This document shows, one piece after another, positions 11,963 through 19,845 of a stretch of 64,000 bases of DNA. The number at the start of each line of letters is the position of its first letter. Position 1 is the stretch's first letter. Under the pieces are notes generated by a model, which was given only the letters and a program-made list of their open reading frames with translations, was not told the DNA's origin and made no database searches. Origin of the DNA: Betaproteobacteria bacterium (GTDB taxonomy: Bacteria > Pseudomonadota > Gammaproteobacteria > Burkholderiales > Burkholderiaceae_C); assembly GCA_016716535.1 (NCBI GenBank), contig JADJWD010000007.1:62001-126000 (forward strand). Direction: 5' to 3'. Position numbers and translations under genes: made by a program.

Positions 11963-12057
11963 TTAAGGGTTCTCCTCGGTGTTGTCGGAAGGGACCTCAG
12001 GGACCGTTCGCAGGGGCGTTCGGCATCGGCGCAACGGCGAAGCGCGGAACGTGCGGC

Positions 12058-12077
12058 GCATTGATCCCGTTCAATGC
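12058..12077. promoter_or_regulatory. inverted repeat in the divergent phasin/AraC intergenic region
   Basis: GCATTGA and TCAATGC are perfect 7-base arms separated by 6 bases. The element lies in the 195-base gap between two divergently transcribed genes, 80 bases upstream of the AraC start. A 13-base palindrome (GCACGT, one base, ACGTGC) lies at 12129-12141, 17 bases before the AraC start. Both are candidate protein-binding sites for control of one or both genes; which protein would bind is not known. Confidence 0.4.
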
Positions 12078-12157
12078 CCCGGCCGCACGGCGCGCGCCAA
12101 ATGCCGTCAGATTGTGCAGCGGTTCCCTGCACGTCACGTGCGCGACATCCACAACCC

Positions 12158-13096
12158 ATGCGCGAGCAGTTCAGCACCCGCTCCGTCCCCGAGCCCGATC
12201 GGCTGGATTTCCTGCGCGCGGCGTTGTGGAAGCTGCTCGGCGCCGACATCGGCGTGCGCGCCACCGCGCGCGACGCGCCGCAGGCGCAACTGCGGCGCAT
12301 GGCCTGCGGGCCGCTGCAGATCATCGAGATGGCCGGCGCCGGCTACGTCAGCGAGCGGCGCGGGCCGGGCCGCGCCGACTGGGTGTCGGTGATGCTGCAG
12401 CTCGAGGGCGCGGCGCGCGCCCGCCACGGCCGCGACGAGACGGGCTTGCTCGCCGGCGACCTGTGCATCATGCCGCCGACCGGTGCGCTCGTTGTCGAGC
12501 GCCCGCAGCACTTCCGCCAGGTGCTCGTCGACGTGCCGCGCGCGCTGCTCGACGAAGCCTGCCCGGAGTGGCAGACGCGCCTCTTCGGCCGCATCGAGGC
12601 GCAGCGCGACGGCGCACGCTGCCTCGGCGAACTCGTGCGCCTGCTGCTGAACCACGACGCGGCGCTCGGCAACGCCAGCCGCGATGAGTTTTCGCGCGCC
12701 GTGCTGGCGCTGCTGGCGCAGACGGTCACCGGCGCCGCGCCACAGCCGACGGCAGCCCCGGCGCCACCCGGCGGCCGCGCCGCCGAGATCCAGCGCCAGC
12801 GCGTGCAGCGCCACGTGCTCGAGCACCTGCGCGACCCGCAGCTCTCGGTGGCCGGCGTCGCCGAGGCGCTGCAGCTCTCGCCGCGCTACGTGCACAAGCT
12901 GTTCGAGGGCCAGGGCACCTCGCTGATGCGCTGGGTGCTCGAGCAGCGGCTGCACGCCTGCCGGCAGGACCTGGCGCGGCGCGGCGCGCGCACCGTCGCC
13001 GACATCGCCTTCGACTGGGGCTTCAGCCACCCCTCGCACTTCAGCCGCGCCTACCGGCGGCGCTTCGGCGCGGCGCCGAGCGCGCCCGCCGCCTGA
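12158..13096 (+). CDS. AraC-family transcriptional regulator
   Basis: A 312-residue activator. The N-terminal 170 residues are a cupin-like AraC_binding_2-type sensor. The C-terminal 100 residues carry two helix-turn-helix units: LSVAGVAEALQLSPRYVHKLFEGQGTS and the signature TVADIAFDWGFSHPSHFSRAYRRRFGAAPS. It starts at ATG 12158 (MREQFSTRS); a possible upstream extension is not conserved-looking. It lies 144 bases before the multiheme cytochrome operon on the same strand, and the gap holds tandem 17-base repeats of AraC-operator geometry. I infer that it activates the cytochrome genes in response to an unknown signal. Confidence 0.88.
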   Translation: MREQFSTRSVPEPDRLDFLRAALWKLLGADIGVRATARDAPQAQLRRMACGPLQIIEMAGAGYVSERRGPGRADWVSVMLQLEGAARARHGRDETGLLAGDLCIMPPTGALVVERPQHFRQVLVDVPRALLDEACPEWQTRLFGRIEAQRDGARCLGELVRLLLNHDAALGNASRDEFSRAVLALLAQTVTGAAPQPTAAPAPPGGRAAEIQRQRVQRHVLEHLRDPQLSVAGVAEALQLSPRYVHKLFEGQGTSLMRWVLEQRLHACRQDLARRGARTVADIAFDWGFSHPSHFSRAYRRRFGAAPSAPAA

Positions 13097-13139
13097 CCGC
13101 GCCGCAAGAGGCCCACCCGGGTTAATGCCGACGCGCGCC

Positions 13140-13177
13140 GTGCGCGCGCGGTCAAGCGCAGTGCACTGGCGGTCAAG
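13140..13177 (+). promoter_or_regulatory. tandem direct repeats, candidate AraC-type operator
   Basis: Two 17-base half-sites, GTGCGCGCGCGGTCAAG (13140-13156) and GTGCACTGGCGGTCAAG (13161-13177), match at 14 of 17 positions. They lie in the same orientation, exactly 21 bases apart (two helical turns), as in araI1/araI2 of E. coli. The downstream copy touches the predicted -35 region, the usual arrangement for a class II activator. Confidence 0.6.
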
Positions 13178-13203
13178 GCGCCCGGGTGGTCCGCTGCTAA
13201 CTT
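13175..13203 (+). promoter_or_regulatory. predicted promoter of the decaheme cytochrome operon
   Basis: An extended -10, TGC then TAACTT at 13198-13203, sits 17 bases after a poor -35 (AAGGCG at 13175-13180). The weak -35 overlapping the second operator half-site fits an activator-dependent promoter. Transcription would begin near 13210, giving a leader of about 30 bases with a GGAGGG ribosome site at 13231-13236. Confidence 0.45.
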
Positions 13204-13240
13204 CCCCCCGAAGGAAGTCGGGCATTCGCCGGAGGGGGCC

Positions 13241-14215
13241 ATGGTGATGAAGTGGACACGCGCGTTCGCGCCACCCGCGTTCGGGTCGGTGCGCGGATTG
13301 AGGGTGTTGCTGGGTGCCGCGCTCGCGCTGCTCGTCGCCACCGGCGCGCCGGCGCAGACCGCCGCCACCTTCATCGGCGAGAAGGCCTGCATCGACTGCC
13401 ACGGCCAGGAGAACCGCCACTTCACCGACACGGTGCACGCGAAGGCGTTCCGCGCCAACCCGCGCAACGACCGTGAGCGCCAGGTCTGCGAGAGCTGCCA
13501 CGGCCCGGGCTCGCTGCACGCGAAGAAGACCGCCGACCGCACGCTGATCATCAGCTTCACGAAGAAGTGGGGCACGCCGCTGGCGCAGCAGAACGAGGCC
13601 TGCCACAGCTGCCACCAGGGCGGCAACCGGCTGCACTGGCCGGGCTCCGTGCACGCCGGCCAGCAGCTCGGCTGCGCCGACTGCCACAACCCGATGGCGC
13701 GCGTGTCGTTCACCGGGTCGCTGGCCAAGCCGACGATCAACGAGACGTGCATGACCTGCCACCCGCAGCAGCGCAACGAGTTCTCCAAGCGCTCGCACAT
13801 GCCGCTGCTCGAAGGCAAGATGAGCTGCGTCGACTGCCACAACCCGCACGGCAGCGCGACCAAGCCTTTGCTGAAGGCCGAGAGCGTGAACACGGTATGC
13901 ACCTCGTGCCACGCCGAGAAGCGCGGCCCGCTCTTGTGGGAGCACGCCCCGGTGCGCGAGAGCTGCATGAATTGCCACTCGCCGCACGGCAGCAACCACG
14001 ACAAGCTGCTCGTCTCGGCGCGCCCGCAGCTGTGCCAGCAGTGCCACAGCCCCTCGGTCGGCCACCCGGGGCAGTTCTTCCGCGCCGACCAGACGGCCGC
14101 GGCGGCGCTGGTGGGCGGCGTGCCGAGCCAGCGGACCATCGGCCGCAGTTGCCAGAACTGCCACTCGATGATCCACGGCAGCAACCACCCCGCCGGCGCC
14201 CGGCTGCAACGCTGA
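13241..14215 (+). CDS. periplasmic decaheme c-type cytochrome, MtrA/DmsE/PioA family
   Basis: A 324-residue exported cytochrome with ten CXXCH haem-binding motifs (CIDCH at residues 50-54, then CESCH, CHSCH, CADCH, CMTCH, CVDCH, CTSCH, CMNCH, CQQCH, CQNCH). The signal peptide ends at about APA-Q (residue 38). Length and haem number match MtrA of Shewanella (333 residues, ten haems). The family forms a wire threaded into an MtrB-type outer-membrane barrel, carrying electrons between periplasm and outside. The barrel gene follows after 22 bases. No cell-surface decaheme partner (MtrC/OmcA) is present, as in the Mto and Pio iron-oxidation systems. Direction of electron flow cannot be read from sequence. 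Confidence 0.93.
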   Translation: MVMKWTRAFAPPAFGSVRGLRVLLGAALALLVATGAPAQTAATFIGEKACIDCHGQENRHFTDTVHAKAFRANPRNDRERQVCESCHGPGSLHAKKTADRTLIISFTKKWGTPLAQQNEACHSCHQGGNRLHWPGSVHAGQQLGCADCHNPMARVSFTGSLAKPTINETCMTCHPQQRNEFSKRSHMPLLEGKMSCVDCHNPHGSATKPLLKAESVNTVCTSCHAEKRGPLLWEHAPVRESCMNCHSPHGSNHDKLLVSARPQLCQQCHSPSVGHPGQFFRADQTAAAALVGGVPSQRTIGRSCQNCHSMIHGSNHPAGARLQR

Positions 14216-14237
14216 ACGCGACGAGGAGGAACACGAG

Positions 14238-17087
14238 ATGGCCACCTACCACGCCATGCCGCCCGCCGCGCCGCGCCGCGCGCTGTGCCGGTCTCATGCA
14301 CACACCGCCGCCACGCGCGGCCTGCCGCCGGCCGCCGTTGCCACGGCAATCGCCGCCGCGGTTGCCGCCGCGCTGGCCGCGTTGGCCGGGCCGGCGCGCG
14401 CCGACTCCGGCACCGGCGCCGACACGACGATCGCCAACCCGCTGAACCCGGCCGGCGTCACACCCGCCCGCCCGCGCGACCCCGACGGCCTCGGCGAAGC
14501 ACAACACGCGCGCACACCCACCGGGCGGCTGATCCCCTCGCCCTTCGCGCTGCGCGACCCCAACCGCATGGAAGGCGGCTGGACCTACCGCTCGCAGATC
14601 GAGTTCGGCGGCATCAAGCTCGGCGGCGACCGCGACGCGGCGAAGTTCAACGAGTACCGCTCGTGGGATAGCGGCTTCCTGCTGACCAACGCGGTGGTCG
14701 AACTCGACCACGCGGCAACCGGCCGCTACCTCACGCTGACCGCCGGCAGCCCGGGCCGCGGCGACCAGTTCTTCGGCCTGACGGCCGGCCGCTACAGCGA
14801 CTGGCGGGTGCGCCTCTTCTACAACGAGAGCGACCACGTCTTCACGAGCACCTACCGCAACCTGTGGGCCGGCACCGGCGGCCCGCGGCTGACGCTGACC
14901 ACCCTGCCGGCCGGCCCGGTGGCACCGGCGACGGCGGCCACCACCGATGCGGCGATCGGTGCCGCGGCGCTGGCCACGCCGTACTCGACGCTGTCGGTGC
15001 AGCGGCGCAAGGGTGGCGTGCGGCTCGAAAAGACGCTCGGGGAGCAGACGCTGCTGTTCGCATCGCTGGGCAGCGAGAACCGCCAGGGCGCGCGGCCGTT
15101 CGGCCTGGTCAGCGGCGGCGGCGGCGGCACCGGCGGCATCGAGATCCCGGAGACCGTCGACTACGACACGCACGAGGTCATCGCCGGCGCGCAATGGCAC
15201 AGCGGCCACACGAGCGTCAACCTCGAGGTGTCGGCATCGCTGTTCCGCAACAACGACGGCACGATGATCGTCGACAACCCGATGTTCGTCGCCGCGGCCA
15301 ACGGCATCACGCGCTTCCCGCAGGCGGTGTTCGACCTCGCGCCGGACAACGAGCTGTACAACGCCAAGGTCGAACTCGCGCACGCGATCCCCGACTTGCA
15401 CCGCGCGCGCTTCACGGCGCTGTTCTCGACGAGCAGCTCGCGCCAGAACGACCCGCTGATCCCGCAGACGCCGTACGCCGGCGCGGTCGTCAACGGCGTC
15501 GCCGGCGGCGCCTGGGATACGACGGCGTCGCTGAGCAAGACCCACGCCGGCGCGCGCATCGACACGCGGCTCATCGACCTGGGCGCGACGTTGTCGCCGC
15601 TGGCCAGCCTGGACGTGAAGGCCAAGCTGCGCCTGTACGAGACCGACAACGACACCGAGTACCTGGCGTGCAACCCGCTCACCGGCCAGCTCGGGCGGCT
15701 GACCAACGACGGCAGCGGCGCCGCCTTCGTGGTGCCCAACGTGACGGCGGGCAACAACCCGGCCGGCACGCCGGCCACCGCGTACGACGCGGCGATGTGC
15801 AACCTGGCGGCGGCGCGCGCGCTCGGCCTCGTGCCCTCGGCCGGCAACGTCAACCTGCTGACGATGCCGTGGGACTACTCGCAGCGCAACGCGAGCGTCG
15901 GCGCCGAGTGGCGCGTCTCGCGCGGGCGCACCGCCAGCGCGACCGTCGAACGCGAAGAGTTCGAGCGCAGCCACCGCGAGCGCAACGAGACCTGGGAAAA
16001 CCGCATCAAGCTCGGTTACGTCGACCGTTCGCCGACGTGGGGCACGCTGCGCGCCTCGCTCGAGCACGGGCAGCGGCGCGGCAGCACCTACGTCTCCGAC
16101 CCGTACGACGAGTTCAAGAGCGGCTCGCTGGGCCCGCAGCCCACCGCCGTGGGCACCAACGTCACGAGCTGGATCCACATCAACGACCTGCACCGCAAGT
16201 TCGACCTCGCCGACCGCGACTCGACGGTGTTGAACCTGCGGCTGAACCACGCGCTCACCGATGCCGTCGACGTGGCCGTGGCGCTGCAGCGCGCCGACCG
16301 CAAGTACCTGAGCCAGTACGGCCGCAGCGGCCGCGAGCGGCGTGATTCGCTGAACCTCGACGTGAACTGGCAGGCCAGCCCCGAGCTGGCCGTCTATGGC
16401 TACCTGTCGCAGCAGGAAAGCCGCATGGCGCAGGTCGGTCTGCAGCAAAACGCCTGCGTGCTGGGCACCAACTACTTCTTCTACAGCGACGGCTCGGTCA
16501 ACACGACCGGCACGCTGACGCCGGCGCAGATGGCGGCCGGCATCACCGTCGTCGGCTCGAGCGGCGTCGTCACGGCGGCCAACTTCACGTCGCTGTGCAG
16601 CACCGCCGGCCCGACGAGCCCGCTGTACCCGACCAGCCGCGCGTGGACCGCCAACCAGCTCGACCGCAACCGCGCTGCCGGCCTGGGCGTGCGGCGCGAC
16701 TTCGGCAAGTGGTCGGTGGACACGCACGTGCAGCACGTGCGCGGCCGCACCTCGCTCGGCTACACGTTCAACGCCGCCGCGCTGGGCCTCGTGACGAGCG
16801 GCGCGCCGACCGCGGCGCAACTGACGACGCTGGCGCTGATCGGCAACGGCATGCCCGACATGCTCTTCGAGCAGAACAGCCTCGACGTGAGCACCGTCGT
16901 GAAGCTGACGAAGCAGGTCGGCCTGCGGCTGCTGCTGCGCCACGAGCGCGGACAGATCCGCGACTGGCACTACGACGGCGTGGCCGCCAACCCGAGCCCG
17001 GCGGCCAACCAGCAGACGTATCTCGACGCCGGCCCGCAGAAGTACACGGTGAACCTGCTCGGCGCCTTGCTGCAGGTGACCTGGTGA
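14238..17087 (+). CDS. MtrB/PioB-family outer-membrane beta-barrel protein
   Basis: A 949-residue outer-membrane protein, presumably the porin sheath for the decaheme cytochrome encoded just upstream. It has a long N-terminal region with a hydrophobic segment ending near ARA-DSG (about residue 55), many alternating aromatic/polar strands (for example GGWTYRSQIEFGG, YSDWRVRLFYNES) and a C-terminal strand ending LLQVTW, the terminal aromatic expected for BAM insertion. It is clearly longer than Shewanella MtrB (about 700). The N-terminal CXXC pair of Shewanella MtrB is not seen. The ribosome site is GAGGAGG. The next gene's GTG overlaps the stop. Confidence 0.88.
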   Translation: MATYHAMPPAAPRRALCRSHAHTAATRGLPPAAVATAIAAAVAAALAALAGPARADSGTGADTTIANPLNPAGVTPARPRDPDGLGEAQHARTPTGRLIPSPFALRDPNRMEGGWTYRSQIEFGGIKLGGDRDAAKFNEYRSWDSGFLLTNAVVELDHAATGRYLTLTAGSPGRGDQFFGLTAGRYSDWRVRLFYNESDHVFTSTYRNLWAGTGGPRLTLTTLPAGPVAPATAATTDAAIGAAALATPYSTLSVQRRKGGVRLEKTLGEQTLLFASLGSENRQGARPFGLVSGGGGGTGGIEIPETVDYDTHEVIAGAQWHSGHTSVNLEVSASLFRNNDGTMIVDNPMFVAAANGITRFPQAVFDLAPDNELYNAKVELAHAIPDLHRARFTALFSTSSSRQNDPLIPQTPYAGAVVNGVAGGAWDTTASLSKTHAGARIDTRLIDLGATLSPLASLDVKAKLRLYETDNDTEYLACNPLTGQLGRLTNDGSGAAFVVPNVTAGNNPAGTPATAYDAAMCNLAAARALGLVPSAGNVNLLTMPWDYSQRNASVGAEWRVSRGRTASATVEREEFERSHRERNETWENRIKLGYVDRSPTWGTLRASLEHGQRRGSTYVSDPYDEFKSGSLGPQPTAVGTNVTSWIHINDLHRKFDLADRDSTVLNLRLNHALTDAVDVAVALQRADRKYLSQYGRSGRERRDSLNLDVNWQASPELAVYGYLSQQESRMAQVGLQQNACVLGTNYFFYSDGSVNTTGTLTPAQMAAGITVVGSSGVVTAANFTSLCSTAGPTSPLYPTSRAWTANQLDRNRAAGLGVRRDFGKWSVDTHVQHVRGRTSLGYTFNAAALGLVTSGAPTAAQLTTLALIGNGMPDMLFEQNSLDVSTVVKLTKQVGLRLLLRHERGQIRDWHYDGVAANPSPAANQQTYLDAGPQKYTVNLLGALLQVTW

Positions 17088-17752
17088 GGGAGTGGTTGAA
17101 GAAGGCGCGGAGCACGCTCCGCGCCGTCACGGCGTTCACCCGGCTCACCCCGCTCACCCCGATCAGCGCGCTCGCCACCCTCGCCTGCGCCGCCGGCATC
17201 GCCTGCACCGCCGTGGGCGGCGCGCAGGCGCATGAGGTCGCCAAGACCGTCTGCGGGCCGTGCCACGGCGTCGACGGCAACAACGCGGTGCCGCTGTTTC
17301 CGCGGCTGGCCGGCATCCAGGCCGAGTACATCACCAAGCAGCTGCAGGACTACCTCTCCGGCAAGCGCAAGAGCGAGGTGATGGCGCCGACGGTGTCCAA
17401 CCTGAAGGCGGACGACATCCCGCAGCTGGCCGCGTACTTCGCGGCGCAGAAGCCGGCCGCCGGCACGCCGGCCGAAGACGCGCAGCTCGCCGCCGCCGGC
17501 AAGGCGCTGTACGACGACGGCAACACCGGCAGCGGCGTGCCGGCCTGCGTGGGCTGCCACCAGGAAGGCGGCGCCGGCAACGCGCGTTATCCGCGTGTCG
17601 CCGGCCAGCACGCGGCCTACACGACGGCGCAGATGCTGGCGTTCAAGAAGGGCGAGCGCACGAACGACCGCGCCCGCGTGATGCGCGCGGTGGCCGAGCG
17701 CATGACCGAGCAGGAGATCCAGGCCGTGTCGGCCTGGCTCGCCAGCCTCTGA
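17084..17752 (+). CDS. diheme cytochrome c4-like protein
   Basis: A 222-residue exported cytochrome with two class I haem domains: CGPCH at residues 57-61 and CVGCH at 155-159, each followed by a PRLAG or PRVAG segment and ending with a helix. A signal sequence ends near AQA-H (residue 49). I start it at GTG 17084, which overlaps the stop of the barrel gene (GTGA); no better start precedes the signal sequence. Cytochromes c4 shuttle electrons in the periplasm to terminal oxidases. Here it is the likely soluble link between the decaheme wire and the respiratory chain. Confidence 0.88.
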   Translation: MREWLKKARSTLRAVTAFTRLTPLTPISALATLACAAGIACTAVGGAQAHEVAKTVCGPCHGVDGNNAVPLFPRLAGIQAEYITKQLQDYLSGKRKSEVMAPTVSNLKADDIPQLAAYFAAQKPAAGTPAEDAQLAAAGKALYDDGNTGSGVPACVGCHQEGGAGNARYPRVAGQHAAYTTAQMLAFKKGERTNDRARVMRAVAERMTEQEIQAVSAWLASL

Positions 17753-17781
17753 GGAGCCGGCCGGACACGGCGGCGCGCACG

Positions 17782-18510
17782 ATGAACAAGCAGCAGCGAG
17801 ACGGCAGCAGCCCGCGCCGGTGGCGCGCCTCGATCACGGCGGCGCTCGTCGCCATGGCCGGCCTCTTCGGCACCTTCGGCATCACCGGCGGCGCCAGCGC
17901 CGCCGACGAGGAAGAAGCCCCGGACTATGTCTGGAACGCAATGCAGGGAGAGAAGTTGATCGCGCTGCGCGCCAAGGGCGACCCGGTGCGCGGCGCGATC
18001 ACCTTCGAGATCTGCCAGGGCTGCCACCGCGCACACGCGCTCGGCCGCCCCGATGGCACGTACCCGCGCCTGGCCGGGCAGCACGACACCGTGCTGATCA
18101 AGCAGATGACCGACGTGCGCGCCGGCCGCCGGCGCAACGACAAGATGCTGCCGTTCGTCGACCGGCACGTCGTCGGGCCGCAGGACATCGCGGACATCGC
18201 CGCCTATCTGACGAAGCTGCCGGTGCCGCCGACGCACGGCAAGGGTCCCGGCGACCGCCTCGACGAGGCGGCCGCCCAGTACAAGCAGATCTGCCAGGAG
18301 TGCCACGGCGCGCGCGGCGAAGGCGACGCAGCGCAGTTCTACCCGCGCGTTTCGGGGCAGCACTTCCGCTACATGCGCCGCGAGCTGATCGACATCCGCG
18401 ACGGCGCGCGGCGCAACGCCAACCCGCGCATGATCAAGGTCGTCAAGGGCCTCTCCGACGCCGACCTGGAGGCGCTGGCCGACTACATGTCGCGGATGCC
18501 GGTGGACTGA
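17782..18510 (+). CDS. diheme cytochrome c family protein
   Basis: A 242-residue exported protein with haem motifs CQGCH (residues 78-82) and CQECH (171-175), both in c4-like domains (TYPRLAGQHDTVLIKQM and FYPRVSGQHFRYMRREL). The signal peptide ends at ASA-A (residue 40). It is related to the preceding cytochrome but has an acidic N-terminal insert (DEEEAPDY). The gap to the preceding gene is 29 bases, so this is the last gene of the electron-transfer operon. Having two different diheme carriers suggests separate electron partners. Confidence 0.87.
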   Translation: MNKQQRDGSSPRRWRASITAALVAMAGLFGTFGITGGASAADEEEAPDYVWNAMQGEKLIALRAKGDPVRGAITFEICQGCHRAHALGRPDGTYPRLAGQHDTVLIKQMTDVRAGRRRNDKMLPFVDRHVVGPQDIADIAAYLTKLPVPPTHGKGPGDRLDEAAAQYKQICQECHGARGEGDAAQFYPRVSGQHFRYMRRELIDIRDGARRNANPRMIKVVKGLSDADLEALADYMSRMPVD

Positions 18511-18539
18511 ATCCCGGGGATGTAGTCGCGCTCTGGCCC

Positions 18540-18652
18540 GGGCCGAGGACGCCGGGTGGCCGGCGCTGCTCGTGTCATTCCTCTTTCTCGCCAAAGCTCG
18601 GTCGATTCCCTTCTTTTGCCTCGCTGCGCCGGCCACCCCGCATCCTCGGCCC
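18540..18652. repeat. long imperfect inverted repeat between cytochrome operon and serC
   Basis: Arms 18540-18566 and 18626-18652 are 27 bases long and complementary at 25 positions, with a 59-base loop. The loop is unusually pyrimidine-rich and lower in GC than its surroundings. The element fills much of the 252-base gap between genes. It could be a transcription barrier after the cytochrome operon or a mobile miniature repeat. No gene is seen in this gap. Confidence 0.6.
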
Positions 18653-18701
18653 ATGGTGGTGGCGACTTCGATCCTGCGGCTGCGTCACGGCCGCGACAGG
18701 G

Positions 18702-18721
18702 GCGCCGAATATCATCGGCGC
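18702..18721 (+). terminator. small stem-loop 41 bases before serC
   Basis: GCGCCGA (18702-18708) and TCGGCGC (18715-18721) form a perfect 7-base stem with a 6-base loop, followed by TTTCC. It could be a weak terminator or leader hairpin of serC; the short T run makes the terminator reading uncertain. Confidence 0.35.
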
Positions 18722-18762
18722 TTTCCTCAACCACGCGTTTTTCCCGCGGAAGGCCCTCTCTC

Positions 18763-19845
18763 ATGACCCGCGTCTTCAACTTCAGCGCCGGCCCCGCGGC
18801 GCTGCCCGAACCGGTGCTTCGCCAGGCGGCCGAAGAGATGCTCGACTGGCACGGCTCGGGCATGTCGGTGATGGAGATGAGCCACCGCGGCAAGGAGTTC
18901 ATCTCCATCGCCACCGAGGCCGAAGCCGCATTGCGCCGGCTGCTCGCGGTGCCCGCGAACTACAAGGTGCTGTTCATGCAAGGCGGCGCGATCGCCGAGA
19001 ACGCCATCGTGCCGATGAACCTGTTGCGCGGCAAAGCCGGCATCGACTTCGTCGACACCGGTGAGTGGAGCAAGAAGAGCATCAAGGAAGCGAAGAAGTA
19101 CGCCCGCGTCAACGTCGCCGCCAGCGGCGAGGCCGGCGGCTACACGGCGATCCCGCCGCGCGCCGAGTGGAAGCTCGACCCGGATGCCGCCTACGTGCAC
19201 ATCTGCAGCAACGAGACGATCGGCGGCGTGCAGTACCACTTCACGCCGGATGTCGGCGCGGTGCCGCTCGTGGCCGACATGAGCAGCGACATCCTCTCGC
19301 GCCCGGTCGACGTGGCGAAGTACGGCCTCATCTACGCCGGCGCGCAGAAGAACATCGGCCCGGCGGGGCTGACGATCGTCATCGTGCGCGACGACCTGCT
19401 CGGGTCGCCGCACCCTGCCCTGCCTTCGGCCTTCGACTACAAGACCGTGGCCGACAACGAGAGCATGTACAACACGCCGCCGACCTACGCGATCTACATC
19501 GCCGGCCTCGTGTTCCAGTGGCTCGAGCAGCAAGGCGGCCTGGCGGCCATGGAGCGGCACAACCGCGCCAAGGCGGCGCTGCTGTACGACTATCTGGAGA
19601 CGACGTCGTTCTACAAGGCGCCGGTCGCGAAGGACTGCCGCAGCTGGATGAACGTGCCGTTCAAGCTGGCCGACGAAGCGAAGGACGCCGCCTTCCTGAA
19701 GGGCGCCGAGGCCGCCGGCATGGTGCAGCTGAAGGGCCACCGCTCGGTGGGCGGCATGCGCGCGTCGATCTACAACGCGATGCCGCTGGACGGCGTGCGC
19801 GCGCTGGTCGCCTACATGAAAGACTTCGAGGCGAAGAATGGCTGA
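18763..19845 (+). CDS. serC: phosphoserine aminotransferase
   Basis: A 360-residue PLP enzyme of class V aminotransferases. It converts 3-phosphohydroxypyruvate plus glutamate to phosphoserine (serine synthesis) and also acts in pyridoxal phosphate synthesis. The opening RVFNFSAGPAALP, the PLP lysine K196 in GAQKNIGPAG and the C-terminal HRSVGGMRASIYNAMP are all family hallmarks. Length equals E. coli SerC. The open frame extends upstream to 18556, but that part is low-complexity intergenic DNA, so ATG 18763 is the start. It overlaps serA by 8 bases, so the two serine-pathway enzymes are co-expressed. Confidence 0.97.
   Translation: MTRVFNFSAGPAALPEPVLRQAAEEMLDWHGSGMSVMEMSHRGKEFISIATEAEAALRRLLAVPANYKVLFMQGGAIAENAIVPMNLLRGKAGIDFVDTGEWSKKSIKEAKKYARVNVAASGEAGGYTAIPPRAEWKLDPDAAYVHICSNETIGGVQYHFTPDVGAVPLVADMSSDILSRPVDVAKYGLIYAGAQKNIGPAGLTIVIVRDDLLGSPHPALPSAFDYKTVADNESMYNTPPTYAIYIAGLVFQWLEQQGGLAAMERHNRAKAALLYDYLETTSFYKAPVAKDCRSWMNVPFKLADEAKDAAFLKGAEAAGMVQLKGHRSVGGMRASIYNAMPLDGVRALVAYMKDFEAKNG

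Noticed and set aside
13113..13189. CCACCCGGG / CCCGGGTGG arms around the AraC-type repeats
   Set aside because: Nine-base GC-only arms 59 bases apart are common here by chance and overlap the better-supported operator and promoter.
13737..16970. Open frame of over 1000 codons on the minus strand, opposite the outer-membrane barrel gene
   Set aside because: It is the antisense shadow of a GC-rich gene: arginine/alanine/valine-rich with no domain, while the plus strand encodes a recognisable cytochrome and barrel.
18556..18762. Upstream extension of serC by about 69 codons
   Set aside because: It would translate the inverted-repeat region; SerC homologues begin at RVFNFSAGP, which follows ATG 18763.
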